Shown here: positions 7,895 to 16,462 of the stretch, piece after piece | Numbering within the stretch: position 1 is the first letter of the stretch | How the letters are laid out: each line of letters begins with the position of its first letter | From: Dorea sp. AM10-31 | Lineage (GTDB): Bacteria > Bacillota > Clostridia > Lachnospirales > Lachnospiraceae | Assembly: GCF_003435815.1 (NCBI RefSeq) | Contig: NZ_QTUV01000002.1 | Location: 567,568-631,567, forward strand | Length of the DNA stretch: 64,000 bases | Direction of reading: 5' to 3' | Position numbers and translations under genes: made by a program | The notes under the pieces: model-generated | The model's database searches: none | The model's input: the letters and a program-made list of their open reading frames with translations, nothing else | What the model was told of the DNA's origin: nothing

Positions 7895-7923
7895 ATAGTA
7901 CCCGATATATGCTATGTTGTCAA
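7895..7923 (-). promoter_or_regulatory. Promoter of the XRE-nuclease pair
   Basis: Minus strand TTGACA (7918-7923), 17-nt spacer, TACTAT (7895-7900). The palindromic operator lies directly downstream. Confidence 0.75.
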
Positions 7924-8166
7924 TTCGCTATATTCTCACCTCTCACCATATTTTCGCCCATATATTTTTATAAAACCGATGCAACGGAAAGCCTGTAAAG
8001 CAGCCACTTTCGAGATACACAAGACAGGACAAAAATCGACTTCCATTATCAAGAGTGAGTGCAATTTTTTGAAATTTTTTCAGATGTAACTATCAAAGAA
8101 AAGTGTTATATTATAATTACTTAATATAAATTCCACTTTGATAATCCATAATGAGGAGGAAAATCT
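7924..8166. other. Intergenic region before the aldo/keto reductase
   Basis: No gene is supported here. TATCAAAG (8091-8098) and CTTTGATA (8136-8143) form an inverted repeat around a TATAAT (8112-8117), which may be the reductase promoter with a flanking operator; no good -35 is visible. GAGGAGG at 8152-8158 is the reductase ribosome site. Confidence 0.4.
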
Positions 8167-9195
8167 ATGAAACAAGTTACATTAGGAAAAACAGGTATTA
8201 CTGTTCCACAGAATGCGTTCGGTGCTTTACCAATCCAGCGCGTCTGTCAGGACTATGCTGTGAAATTGCTGCGCAGAGCCTATGAGGGTGGCATGCGTTT
8301 CTTCGACACGGCAAGAGCCTACAGCGACAGTGAGATCAAGGTTGGGGAAGCCTTTAATGGTATGCGAGCCAAGGTATACATCGCCACTAAAACAGCCTCC
8401 AAGACACCGGACGATTTCTGGAAAGAGCTGGAAACTTCCTTAAAAAATCTCCGTACAGACTATATTGACATTTATCAGCTCCATTGTGTACCACAGTGTT
8501 ACCGTCCAGGAGATGGCACTGGAATGTATGAATGCCTACAAAAAGCAAAAGAAGAAGGTACGATCCGCCATATCGGAATTACTGCACATAAGCTGGGTGT
8601 AGCAGAAGAAATCGTCGAAAGCGGTCTGTACGAGACTTTGCAGTATCCGTTCAGTTATCTTTCTTCTAAAAGGGAAATCGCACTGGTGAACGCCTGTAAA
8701 GAAAAAAATATGGGATTTATCGCTATGAAGGGACTTGCCGGCGGTCTGATCAACCGCTCCGAAGTAGCCATGGCTTATATGAGGCAATACGATAATGCGC
8801 TTCCAATCTGGGGAATCCAGAAAGAGGACGAACTGGAAGAATGGCTCAGCTACATGGAGCAGACGCCATCCATGACACCGGATCTGGCCGCTTACATTGA
8901 AAAAGAGCAGAAAGTATTGACCGGAGAATTCTGCCGCGGCTGTGGATATTGTATGCCATGTCCTGCCGGTATCCAGATCAACAATTGCGCCAGAATGTCT
9001 TTGATGCTCCGCCGTGCGCCATCCGAAGCCTGGCTGACACCGGAAATGCAGGAAGAGATGCGCAAAATTGAAAACTGCCTGAACTGCGGACAGTGCAGGA
9101 AGAAATGTCCGTATGAATTAAACACACCGGAGCTTCTGAAAAAGAATTATGAAGATTACAAAAAAGTACTTGCCGGAGAAGTAAAAGTACAGTAA
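8167..9195 (+). CDS. Aldo/keto reductase with two C-terminal 4Fe-4S clusters
   Basis: 342 residues. An AKR TIM barrel occupies 1-240: FGALPIQRV, then MRFFDTARAYSDSE with the catalytic Asp and Tyr, KTASKTPDDF, and YIDIYQLHCV. A ferredoxin-like tail follows, with two CxxCxxCxxxCP clusters (Cys 256/259/262/266 and 304/307/310/314). This clostridial branch is thought to couple NAD(P)H and Fe-S electron transfer; the substrate is unknown. It is a single gene with a strong GAGGAGG site and a hairpin terminator. It lies just beyond the mobile-looking patch and looks native. Confidence 0.9.
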   Translation: MKQVTLGKTGITVPQNAFGALPIQRVCQDYAVKLLRRAYEGGMRFFDTARAYSDSEIKVGEAFNGMRAKVYIATKTASKTPDDFWKELETSLKNLRTDYIDIYQLHCVPQCYRPGDGTGMYECLQKAKEEGTIRHIGITAHKLGVAEEIVESGLYETLQYPFSYLSSKREIALVNACKEKNMGFIAMKGLAGGLINRSEVAMAYMRQYDNALPIWGIQKEDELEEWLSYMEQTPSMTPDLAAYIEKEQKVLTGEFCRGCGYCMPCPAGIQINNCARMSLMLRRAPSEAWLTPEMQEEMRKIENCLNCGQCRKKCPYELNTPELLKKNYEDYKKVLAGEVKVQ

Positions 9196-9247
9196 CCAGC
9201 CTCTCCACGCACAAAATCAACAAGTCGTGGTTCTCCCACCAAAACAG

Positions 9248-9286
9248 GACTGGTCACACTTAGAATGATGTGATCAGTCATTTTTC
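9248..9286 (+). terminator. Terminator of the aldo/keto reductase
   Basis: GACTGGTCAC (9248-9257) pairs with GTGATCAGTC (9270-9279) through one G-U pair, followed by ATTTTT. It overlaps the stop codon of the convergent exonuclease gene at 9278. Confidence 0.7.
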
Positions 9287-10159
9287 CTTCATCCGCTCCA
9301 TATATTCTTCCGGTTCTTCAAATGAACTGTCTTCTCCGGTACAGATCACTCTCAAGTCATCTAGGAGCGCTCTCGCTTCCATCATCCCGCTTTTCTCCAG
9401 TTCATTTATAAGCTCTCTGCTTTTTCTGACTACAGCTTCCGATATTCCATCCCACTTCTCGTGGAATCTCCGGTATCTGCAATACAGTTCTTTTTCCTTC
9501 ATATATTGTCTGAGCATCTGTGCCGCACGCTCCGGACAGCCGTGTACATCCAGATATGCAATCACATTTTTCAAATCCACTGCGTCTTCCAGTGCATCAT
9601 GACTGACAGAAGAGCCAAGTCCGCATAACAGCTTCAGATTCGCAATGCCTATGCTGTGCATATTCAGCTTTCTGGAATAGATTCCCTCAATATCACGCAT
9701 CTGTTCAAGCATCTGACTCACTGTCTTGCGAATGTGTTTGGAAATGCCTGTCCGGTAATATTTTAAATCCTGGCTGATCACCTGCTGATCCGGTCCCCAT
9801 ACGCAGATTATTCTGACATTACGTGCGCGCAGTTTTCTTGCCACTTCTTTCATAACCTGTTCATAAGGTGGTGCCTGCAGGAGCTCCTCTTCCGTGATCC
9901 CGGTAAGCTCACGGAATTTATCATGCAGCGGTTCATCATTATAAATATAAGAATGGAACCTCTCTACTTCCTCAAAATTCTCCCGACAGATCACCATACC
10001 AAGCGATACCAGTTTTGCCGGTGGACCGCCTTTCTTCTGTGACGTCACATATTCGGAATCCAGAAAAGCAATCCTTCCTTCTTCCAGAAAATCTGCAGCT
10101 TTAAAAACTGCTTTTGATTTTTTTCTTTTGATTGTATATTTCTTTCTTGTCTTTCCCAA
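9278..10159 (-). CDS. DEDDh-type 3'-5' exonuclease
   Basis: 293 residues. The Exo I motif FLDSEYV gives the metal-binding D34 and E36. A middle region GPDQQVISQDLKYY resembles Exo II, and SHDALEDAVDLKNV supplies the Exo III His and Asp, so this is the DEDDh branch (RNase T, DnaQ and KapD relatives). A basic N-terminus (KKYTIKRKKSK) may bind nucleic acid. The start is TTG at 10157-10159 after AGAGGTGG. A further 85-residue gene lies 45 bp upstream. RNA or DNA preference cannot be told. Confidence 0.82.
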   Translation of the reverse strand: MGKTRKKYTIKRKKSKAVFKAADFLEEGRIAFLDSEYVTSQKKGGPPAKLVSLGMVICRENFEEVERFHSYIYNDEPLHDKFRELTGITEEELLQAPPYEQVMKEVARKLRARNVRIICVWGPDQQVISQDLKYYRTGISKHIRKTVSQMLEQMRDIEGIYSRKLNMHSIGIANLKLLCGLGSSVSHDALEDAVDLKNVIAYLDVHGCPERAAQMLRQYMKEKELYCRYRRFHEKWDGISEAVVRKSRELINELEKSGMMEARALLDDLRVICTGEDSSFEEPEEYMERMKEK

Positions 10160-10204
10160 AGAGCCACCTCTTGTTCATCAACTTATTTTTCGCTCCGGCA
10201 CTTT

Positions 10205-10462
10205 TTATGCGTCAAAATCTGCCTCGAACGTACCTTCCGGTGTTTTCATTGTTAAGATTCCGAGATTAAAATCTTCATCCTGAATTGTAATATGATATTC
10301 AAAAATTACATCATCCTCAATTTTGGATAATAAAATATACTCTCCGTTTTCTTTTCCTTCAATCTGGTCACAGATATCATCATATACATCTGCTCCGGAA
10401 ATCTTTCTCGGGTATCCTGCTTCTTTTATCTTTTTTTCAATTACTTCGAATAATTCATTCAT
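10205..10462 (-). CDS. Small conserved acidic protein of unknown function
   Basis: 85 residues, very acidic in the C-terminal half (EGKENGEYILLSKIEDDVIF, ending EGTFEADFDA). The alternating hydrophobic pattern suggests a compact beta-rich fold. No signal peptide or membrane segment. It lies between an ABC exporter (41 bp upstream) and the exonuclease (45 bp downstream), all on the same strand, so it may be part of one operon. I do not recognise the family. Confidence 0.7.
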   Translation of the reverse strand: MNELFEVIEKKIKEAGYPRKISGADVYDDICDQIEGKENGEYILLSKIEDDVIFEYHITIQDEDFNLGILTMKTPEGTFEADFDA

Positions 10463-10503
10463 CTGTCTGCCTCACTCTCTGATATCATCTGTTTATTAAA
10501 CTC

Positions 10504-12228
10504 TTACACCATTTCATTATAATGTGCATAAATGCCATTTTTTTTCAAAAGTTCTTCATGCGTACCGCGTTCTTCAATTCCACTCTCTGCTACAACAAGT
10601 ATCTCGTCCGCATTCCGTATCGTAGATAACCGATGTGCGATCGTAATGGTTGTGCGGTTTTTCGCCAGCTCTTCCAGGCTCTTCTGGATATGACGTTCAC
10701 TTTCATTGTCCAATGCACTGGTTGCTTCATCCAGAATCAAGATTGATGGATTCTTCAAAAATACGCGGGCGATCGATATTCTCTGCTTTTGTCCACCGGA
10801 CAGTCTTGTTCCACGTTCTCCTACAAATGTATCATAATCATCCGGTAATCCCATAATAAAATCATGAATATTCGCCTTTTTTGCTGCACTTTCAATCTCT
10901 TTCTGCGAAGCTCCCGGTTTTCCATATGCAATATTTTCCCGGATTGTTCCACAGAATAGATAGACATCCTGCTGCACCAACCCGATCGTCTCACGAAGAC
11001 TCTTGAGTGTAAGATTTCTGATATCTTTTCCGTCAATCGTTATTTTTCCACCTGTCACATCATAAAATCTCGGAAGTAAAGAACAGATGGTTGTCTTTCC
11101 ACTTCCGGAAGGTCCGACAAGTGCAATTGATTTTCCTGCCGGAATTTCAAATGACACATGGGAAAGTACCGATGTATCATCATCGCTGTAATGGAAAGAA
11201 ACATCCTCATAGCAGACATGCCCTGTTACATCTGTAAGTTCTTCTGCTCCCGGCGCATCTACAATTTCCGGCTCTGTATCAATAACATCCAGGAAACGAT
11301 GAAAACCGGATAAGCCTTTCTGCATCATTTCTGTCAGTTCTACAAGAATCTGGATCGGACTGATGAAGATTCCGATATATAATGCATACATGGCAAGATC
11401 AGCAGCTTCCATCTGTCCATGTGCGATCAGCCATCCACCAAACACAAGCGTCACCAGATACATCAATCCCTGGAAAAAGAGATTTCCACTCATAAAACTT
11501 CCCATACAGTGATAATTGGCATCTTTGGATTTTAAAAATCCTTCATTGCTTTTCTTGAATTTTTCACATTCAACTGTCTCATTTGCAAAAGACTGCACAA
11601 CCCGGATTCCCGCAAGTGTATCCTGAAGACTCGCATTCACATCTCCAATCTTTCTCCGGTTATCCATAAAAGTTTCCTGCATTTTACGATTTTGTCCATA
11701 AGAAAAAAACAGCATAAATACAACCAGCACCAGCAATGGAATCGCCAGTCTCCAGTTGATCAGGAATAAAAATACAAACGAACCGATGATCTTAATCAGT
11801 GAGATAAATAAATTTTCCGGTCCATGATGTGCAAACTCAGATATATCAAACAAATCTGAAACTAATTTGCTCATCATCTGTCCGGAATTGTTCTGATCAT
11901 AATAAGAAAACGATAATTTTTCATAATGTTCAAATAATTGCTGGCGCATGTCGCGTTCCATTCTCGCTCCCATCATATGTCCCTGATAGCTGACATAATA
12001 TTTACAGCCCATCTGCACAAGATATACAATCAGCAAAACAATTCCGACCGGTAATAGCGCATGCAGTATTTTCTCTGGTGTTTCGGTAAATAATGTCTTC
12101 GTCATTGTACGAAGGATCTGCGGAAATGCCAGATCCACAAGACTTATAACCGCCGCGCATACAAGATCAAGGAAAAATACACCTTTATACGGCGCATAAT
12201 ATTGAATAAATTTCTTTATTGTATACAT
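10504..12228 (-). CDS. ABC exporter half-transporter (fused membrane and ATPase domains)
   Basis: 574 residues. Six-helix exporter membrane domain (about 1-320, first helix near 18) and C-terminal ATPase (about 330-574). Walker A is GPSGSGKTT, the Q-loop is VQQDVYLF, the ABC signature LSGGQKQR, Walker B ILILDEATSALD, and the H-loop AHRLSTI. It resembles the MdlB/BmrA/MsbA-type multidrug or lipid exporters and probably works as a homodimer, since no partner half-transporter is adjacent. The start ATG follows AGAGGG. Substrate cannot be inferred. Confidence 0.93.
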   Translation of the reverse strand: MYTIKKFIQYYAPYKGVFFLDLVCAAVISLVDLAFPQILRTMTKTLFTETPEKILHALLPVGIVLLIVYLVQMGCKYYVSYQGHMMGARMERDMRQQLFEHYEKLSFSYYDQNNSGQMMSKLVSDLFDISEFAHHGPENLFISLIKIIGSFVFLFLINWRLAIPLLVLVVFMLFFSYGQNRKMQETFMDNRRKIGDVNASLQDTLAGIRVVQSFANETVECEKFKKSNEGFLKSKDANYHCMGSFMSGNLFFQGLMYLVTLVFGGWLIAHGQMEAADLAMYALYIGIFISPIQILVELTEMMQKGLSGFHRFLDVIDTEPEIVDAPGAEELTDVTGHVCYEDVSFHYSDDDTSVLSHVSFEIPAGKSIALVGPSGSGKTTICSLLPRFYDVTGGKITIDGKDIRNLTLKSLRETIGLVQQDVYLFCGTIRENIAYGKPGASQKEIESAAKKANIHDFIMGLPDDYDTFVGERGTRLSGGQKQRISIARVFLKNPSILILDEATSALDNESERHIQKSLEELAKNRTTITIAHRLSTIRNADEILVVAESGIEERGTHEELLKKNGIYAHYNEMV

Positions 12229-12465
12229 AAAAATGCCCTCTTTCTATCATGATTCAATATGCCTGATTCATTTTCGGCACTTTTCCTATTATAAATGATT
12301 TTCTTTCGTACTTCCACCCTTTTATAACCATTCTCTATGTTACATAACTGTTCTTTCACACATTTTTTCAATAAACTTCTTTTCTTATTGATACTTGTTT
12401 CACAAACACTTTAAGTATATACTATAGCATATACTATTCTATATATTATCTGAGGAGGTATCGCT
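12229..12465. promoter_or_regulatory. Divergent promoter region, ABC exporter / csaA
   Basis: AT-rich, 237 bp. An inverted repeat AGTATAT...ATATACT lies around 12413-12434, upstream of csaA, with TATACTAT repeats that could supply -10 boxes. No strong -35 was identified. GAGGAGG at about 12452 is the csaA ribosome site. Confidence 0.3.
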
Positions 12466-12792
12466 ATGATTTCTTTAGAACATTTTGATGAAATTGACAT
12501 GCGTGTCGGCACAGTTACTGCCGTGTCCCTGAACAAAAGAGCGCGAAAGCCAGCTTATAAAATCACTGTAGACCTCGGTGATGAACTCGGTATTAAAAAC
12601 AGTTCGGCACAGCTTACAAATTATGAACCGGAAGAACTGATTGGAAAACAGGTTGTCTGTATATGTAATTTTGAACCGATCCGGATCGGTGATGTAAAAA
12701 GTGAAATCCGTATTCTCGGAAGTGATACCGACAAAGGATGCATTATATTGACATCCGTCTCACCGGTGAAGAATGGAAGTAAGATTTATTAA
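12466..12792 (+). CDS. csaA: CsaA-type tRNA-binding domain protein
   Basis: 108 residues, a single OB-fold of the EMAP-II/Trbp111 class. FDEIDMRVGTVTAV is the family start motif. KITVDLGDELGIKNSSAQLT forms the dimer/RNA face, and CNFEPIRIGDVKSEIRILG follows. The canonical tail has the CsaA-type form ILTSVSPVKNGSKIY. The family binds tRNA as a dimer and was reported in Bacillus as a secretion-associated chaperone. Single gene, GAGGAGG ribosome site, hairpin downstream. Confidence 0.88.
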   Translation: MISLEHFDEIDMRVGTVTAVSLNKRARKPAYKITVDLGDELGIKNSSAQLTNYEPEELIGKQVVCICNFEPIRIGDVKSEIRILGSDTDKGCIILTSVSPVKNGSKIY

Positions 12793-12830
12793 ATCTGCTA
12801 ATTTGCAGTTGCTAATTGTTCCGTATAAAA

Positions 12831-12878
12831 AGAGATTACCTGATGCAGGGTGTGTCACCTCAACAGGTAGTCTCTTTC
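12831..12878 (+). terminator. Hairpin after csaA
   Basis: AGAGATTACCTG (12831-12842) pairs with CAGGTAGTCTCT (12864-12875) with one mismatch; only a short T stretch follows. It sits between the convergent csaA and UlaE-like genes. Confidence 0.5.
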
Positions 12879-12925
12879 TGTTATAGCTTCAAAAATCAGG
12901 TTTTCTGATTTGTCATGTATTCATG

Positions 12926-13768
12926 TTATTCCTGTGCATCCAGTAATTTTCTCATACTCTGATTTGCAAAGCAAATATCTTCTTTCCAACTGTCCTGCCC
13001 TACATCCCAGAGTTCCGTTACATAACGGCGCACGCCCAGTTTCCATGCCGTTTTAATGACTCTCTCAAATTCCACGTGTCCGGTCAGGAATGGAACTTCG
13101 CGGAAAATTCCCGGTTTTGTTTCTTTCAAATGCAGTGCGATCAGTCTTCCTTCACCAAGCAACAGATCTTCACACACATCATGCTTATATAAAACCGCTG
13201 CATTCGTAATATTACCAGCATCCGGATAGATTTTCAGATACGGAGAATTGACACGGTCTACATAATGAACAGCCTTTCCGACTGTATTCATAAATTCATT
13301 TTCCATTGTCTCAAATCCAAGAAGCACGCCTTCTCTCTCTGCCACTTCTGCCATAATATGGATATTTTCAAGGAAATACCGTTTCGTCTCTACTGTAGAT
13401 TCTCCAAAATAAATATCATATCCCGGAATCATCACTGTACGTATGCCAATTGCTGCTGCAAATTCAATTGATTTAACTGCAATCTCCATGCCACGGTTAC
13501 GGATCTCCGGATCCGGATCTCCTACTGCGTATTTTGTCAATGCACTGACACTCATAGACTGGATTGGGACTCCCGTCTCAAACATTGCATCTACGATTTC
13601 TTTACGCTCCTGTTCACTCATATACACACGGCTGATACGCTTCTCTGAAGCATCAATGCTGATCTCCATGTAATCATATCCACAGTCTTTTGTACATTCA
13701 AGCATTTCCTTCCAGGAAAGTGTACTTCTCATTGCTTTTTCATACAAGCCTATCTTATACTTCTTCAC
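12926..13768 (-). CDS. ulaE: L-ribulose-5-phosphate 3-epimerase (UlaE/SgbU family)
   Basis: 280 residues, TIM-barrel sugar epimerase of the xylose-isomerase-like fold. It converts L-ribulose-5-phosphate to L-xylulose-5-phosphate in ascorbate or pentose use. Motifs: YDYMEISIDASEKRI, IPIQSMSVSAL-like strand, VMIPGYDIYFGES, LGFETMEN with a metal Glu, IYPDAGNI with a metal Asp, ALHLKETKPG and VTELWDVG with the last metal Glu. The start is GTG (13766-13768), overlapping the TGA of an upstream decayed frame as GTGA. This implies the gene was once translated from a longer operon. No other ula genes are present. Confidence 0.9.
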   Translation of the reverse strand: MKKYKIGLYEKAMRSTLSWKEMLECTKDCGYDYMEISIDASEKRISRVYMSEQERKEIVDAMFETGVPIQSMSVSALTKYAVGDPDPEIRNRGMEIAVKSIEFAAAIGIRTVMIPGYDIYFGESTVETKRYFLENIHIMAEVAEREGVLLGFETMENEFMNTVGKAVHYVDRVNSPYLKIYPDAGNITNAAVLYKHDVCEDLLLGEGRLIALHLKETKPGIFREVPFLTGHVEFERVIKTAWKLGVRRYVTELWDVGQDSWKEDICFANQSMRKLLDAQE

Positions 13769-13935
13769 ACTGCCACCTCTCTCATTTTCTTTGTTACATC
13801 TGTTGTCGTTCCTGTAAATAGCCTGCTTTTATTATCCCACATTTTTTTCAGATACGCAATCTTCACAGCATCTTTTATTCTCGGATCATCCGTCTGATCC
13901 ACAAGCACGCCCCCGTTAAAACCAAAATTAGAGCC
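13765..13935 (-). pseudogene. Decayed 3' end of a gene once upstream of ulaE
   Basis: An open frame of 56 codons ends at TGA 13765-13767, overlapping the ulaE GTG start. It reads GGVLVDQTDDPRIKDAVKIA, then YLKKMWDNKSRLFTG, then TTDVTKKMREVAV. It has no start and merges upstream into the terminator of the AGCS symporter. Protein-like composition and tight coupling to ulaE argue that it is the surviving tail of a sugar-pathway gene. I cannot name the family. The ulaE ribosome site (GAGAGAGG) lies inside it. Confidence 0.5.
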
Positions 13936-13964
13936 TTATCCGATATAAGTTTCCGGATAGGCTC
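13925..13964 (-). terminator. Terminator of the first AGCS symporter
   Basis: Minus strand GAGCCTATCCGG - loop - CGGATAAGGCTC (one bulge) followed by TAATTTTGGTTTT, 22 nt after the symporter stop. Confidence 0.65.
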
Positions 13965-13985
13965 CATTTTCTTCAAAAACAGATA

Positions 13986-15509
13986 CTATGATTTCTTTGC
14001 GTATCCAAGTGATTCGTTCTCATAGTCTCCGCGTTCCTTTTTCTTCTGAACATATGTATCCCATACACCAGCTTCGTCTTCAATACCAACTGTCGCAGGA
14101 TCAAATAAAGGATCTAATCCAAGCTTAATCTGTGTCTCATAATCCTTTACAATCTTCAGTACTTTCGGTGTCAGAAGCAGAACACTGAATGTATTTACCC
14201 ATAACATACAGCCGACTCCGATATCACCCATTGGCCAGATGGTATCTCCGTCGATCAAGATTCCAAACAGGCAGAAAATTAAAAATAAAATTCTGACTAC
14301 AGTTACAATCATCCTGTTCTCTCCAAAAAGATATTTGCATGTTGATTCTAACTGATAAGAATAAGACAACATGGTTGTAAAAATAAAGATAAACAACATC
14401 ACTGCAAGCAGCATTGCTCCTGCTTTTCCAATTGTATCGGACATCGCTTCCTGCATGAATGCGATTCCGTACTGTACTCCCGGCGCGTGTTCAATCAGAA
14501 GTGCTGCGCTCTTACCACCGTCTGCTGAGACATTATAAGTTCCTGCCATCAATACGGAAATTCCGGTACAGGTACATACAAGCAATGTGTCAATATATAC
14601 AGATAATCCCTGCACAAGTCCCTGCTTTACAGGATGTGAGGTGTCTGTTGTAGCTGATATTAACGGGCTCATACCATTACCTGCATCATTGGAGAAGAAT
14701 CCACGTTTAATTCCCCATGCAACTGCGGAACCTACGATTCCGCCAAATACAGCATCCTTACCAAATGCACTTGTAAAAATAGATCCAAATACACTCGGTA
14801 CTTTCTGGATGTTCATTACGATGATCAGAATCGTGATCAGGAAATAAACACCGCACATGATCGGTGCCAGAAATTCTGCAACCTGTCCGATTCGTTTGAT
14901 ACCGCCCATGATGACGATACCGACGATCACTGTCATTGCAAGTCCAACTACAATAAACGGAAGTCCAAACGCTCCGTTTACTGCTGTAGCTGCTGTCTGT
15001 GTCTGCATCGCCGGAAGTAAAAATCCCGGTCCGATAAATACCGCAATACAAAACAGTACAGCAAGTACCTTTCCGAAATATTTATTCTTCATTCCTCTGG
15101 ACATGTAGAATGCCGGACCTCCGGTCAGCTCTCCCAGATTTCTTGTCTTATAAGCCTGTCCGAGCATACACTCTACCATTCCGGTAGATGCTCCTAAGAT
15201 CGCTGTGATCCACATCCAGAACAATGCTCCCGGACCACCCATGAAGATCGCTGTCGCTGTTCCGGCAATATTACCAGTTCCGACACGTCCTCCGACCGTC
15301 GTCGCAAATGCCTGAAATGGTGACAGACCTGTATCTTTGTCATTGTGGCCTTCTTCGAGCAGGCAGTGAACCATATCTTTTAATCGTCTCACCTGCATGC
15401 CGCGAAGTCTTACTGTGAACCAAAGTGCAGCAACCATCAGGAACACACACATAACCGGTGCCCATATGATGTCGTTGACCATGTTCATAACTTTTACAAA
15501 TACTTCCAT
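13986..15509 (-). CDS. Sodium:alanine/glycine symporter (AGCS family)
   Basis: 507 residues and about ten membrane segments. AGCS signatures are clear: FATTVGGRVGTGNIAGTATA near residue 68, PGALFWMWITAILGAST, ELTGGPAFYMSRG, and the Na-site region FFSNDAGNGMSPLISA. The family imports small neutral amino acids with Na+. I place the start at ATG 15509 (MEVFVKVMNMVNDII); longer in-frame starts lack the hydrophobic pattern and run into the znuB-like terminator. The ribosome site is weak (AAGGGAAA). A paralogue lies at 20911-22296. Confidence 0.92.
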   Translation of the reverse strand: MEVFVKVMNMVNDIIWAPVMCVFLMVAALWFTVRLRGMQVRRLKDMVHCLLEEGHNDKDTGLSPFQAFATTVGGRVGTGNIAGTATAIFMGGPGALFWMWITAILGASTGMVECMLGQAYKTRNLGELTGGPAFYMSRGMKNKYFGKVLAVLFCIAVFIGPGFLLPAMQTQTAATAVNGAFGLPFIVVGLAMTVIVGIVIMGGIKRIGQVAEFLAPIMCGVYFLITILIIVMNIQKVPSVFGSIFTSAFGKDAVFGGIVGSAVAWGIKRGFFSNDAGNGMSPLISATTDTSHPVKQGLVQGLSVYIDTLLVCTCTGISVLMAGTYNVSADGGKSAALLIEHAPGVQYGIAFMQEAMSDTIGKAGAMLLAVMLFIFIFTTMLSYSYQLESTCKYLFGENRMIVTVVRILFLIFCLFGILIDGDTIWPMGDIGVGCMLWVNTFSVLLLTPKVLKIVKDYETQIKLGLDPLFDPATVGIEDEAGVWDTYVQKKKERGDYENESLGYAKKS

Positions 15510-15605
15510 TTTCCCTTTTCCCTTTTCCCTTAAATATTTTGCCAATGCATTTATGTTACCATAAGACATCCTGCGTTTCAAATATTTTTCGGCATAATCC
15601 CACAT

Positions 15606-15647
15606 AAAAAAGAAGAAGTTCTCACACATGATATGGTAGAACTTCTT
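15606..15647 (-). terminator. Terminator of the zinc ABC operon
   Basis: Minus strand AAGAAGTTCT (15638-15647) pairs with AGAACTTCTT (15613-15622), followed by CTTTTTT. It is 15 nt past the permease stop. Confidence 0.8.
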
Positions 15648-15661
15648 TGTTAATTTTCTAT

Positions 15662-16462
15662 CTATCGTATAAATACTCTTTTCGCGATCACTACAACGAG
15701 AAACCACAGTACTTCTAGCAGTACGATTGTTCCTCCCGGTTTCACTCCCACATAGTAAGATAAAAATAATCCTGTAATTGTCGTGACCACTGCAACGATC
15801 ACTCCACACACCAGCGTCATGCGGTAACTCTTTGCCATCTGCATCCCACAGGCAACCGGAACTACCAGCATGGAGGACACGATCAGTGTTCCGACCGTTC
15901 TGGATGCTGCCGATACCGTTAGCGCTGTCAGAATCGTGAAAATAAAGTTCACTTGTCTGACCGGAACGCCGGAGATTCTTGCCGCATTTTCGTCAAATCC
16001 AATATAGAAAAGTTCTCTGGAAAAGATGCCAAGCACAAGCAGGACTGCCACACTAATGATACATACTGCGAGCATTTCTCCCCTGCTGATCGACACAATA
16101 CTTCCAAATAAAAAGCTGTTAAAGTTCGCACTGTCTTCCACAAAACCGGAAAGCACACCTGCCAGCCCGATTCCCGCCGACATAATGATCGCAATTGCCA
16201 TCTCCGAGTAACGCGGTATTTTTTTTCGAATAGCTTCAATTCCAAATGCCGCAACAATGCAAAGCGCCCCCGCACCAAGTACCGGATTGATTCCAAGTAA
16301 AAGTCCAAGTGCTACACCTGCCAGTGACGAATGTGACAGTGCATCACCCACCATGGACAGTCGCTTTAATACAATCGTAATTCCGATACACGGCGTGATC
16401 ACTGCAAGAAGAAGCCCTACTACAAAAGCTCGCTGCATAAATCCATACTGTAAAATCTCCAT
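15662..16462 (-). CDS. znuB: Zinc/manganese ABC transporter permease
   Basis: 266 residues, eight or so membrane helices, ABC-3 family (ZnuB/AdcB/MntB). Characteristic stretches: AVITPCIGITIVLKRLSMVG, DALSHSSLAGVALG, ISRELFYIGFDE-like loop and GTLIVSSMLVVPVACG. It forms the channel for the metal released by the lipoprotein encoded at 17189. Its ATG overlaps the stop of the ATPase gene as TAATG, so translation is coupled. Zinc is favoured over manganese because a Fur-family regulator with Zur-like boxes heads the operon. Confidence 0.9.
   Translation of the reverse strand: MEILQYGFMQRAFVVGLLLAVITPCIGITIVLKRLSMVGDALSHSSLAGVALGLLLGINPVLGAGALCIVAAFGIEAIRKKIPRYSEMAIAIIMSAGIGLAGVLSGFVEDSANFNSFLFGSIVSISRGEMLAVCIISVAVLLVLGIFSRELFYIGFDENAARISGVPVRQVNFIFTILTALTVSAASRTVGTLIVSSMLVVPVACGMQMAKSYRMTLVCGVIVAVVTTITGLFLSYYVGVKPGGTIVLLEVLWFLVVVIAKRVFIR

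Noticed and set aside
12400..12440. Strong operator ahead of csaA
   Set aside because: The inverted repeat is made only of TA-rich steps and could be chance; noted only as a weak regulatory region.
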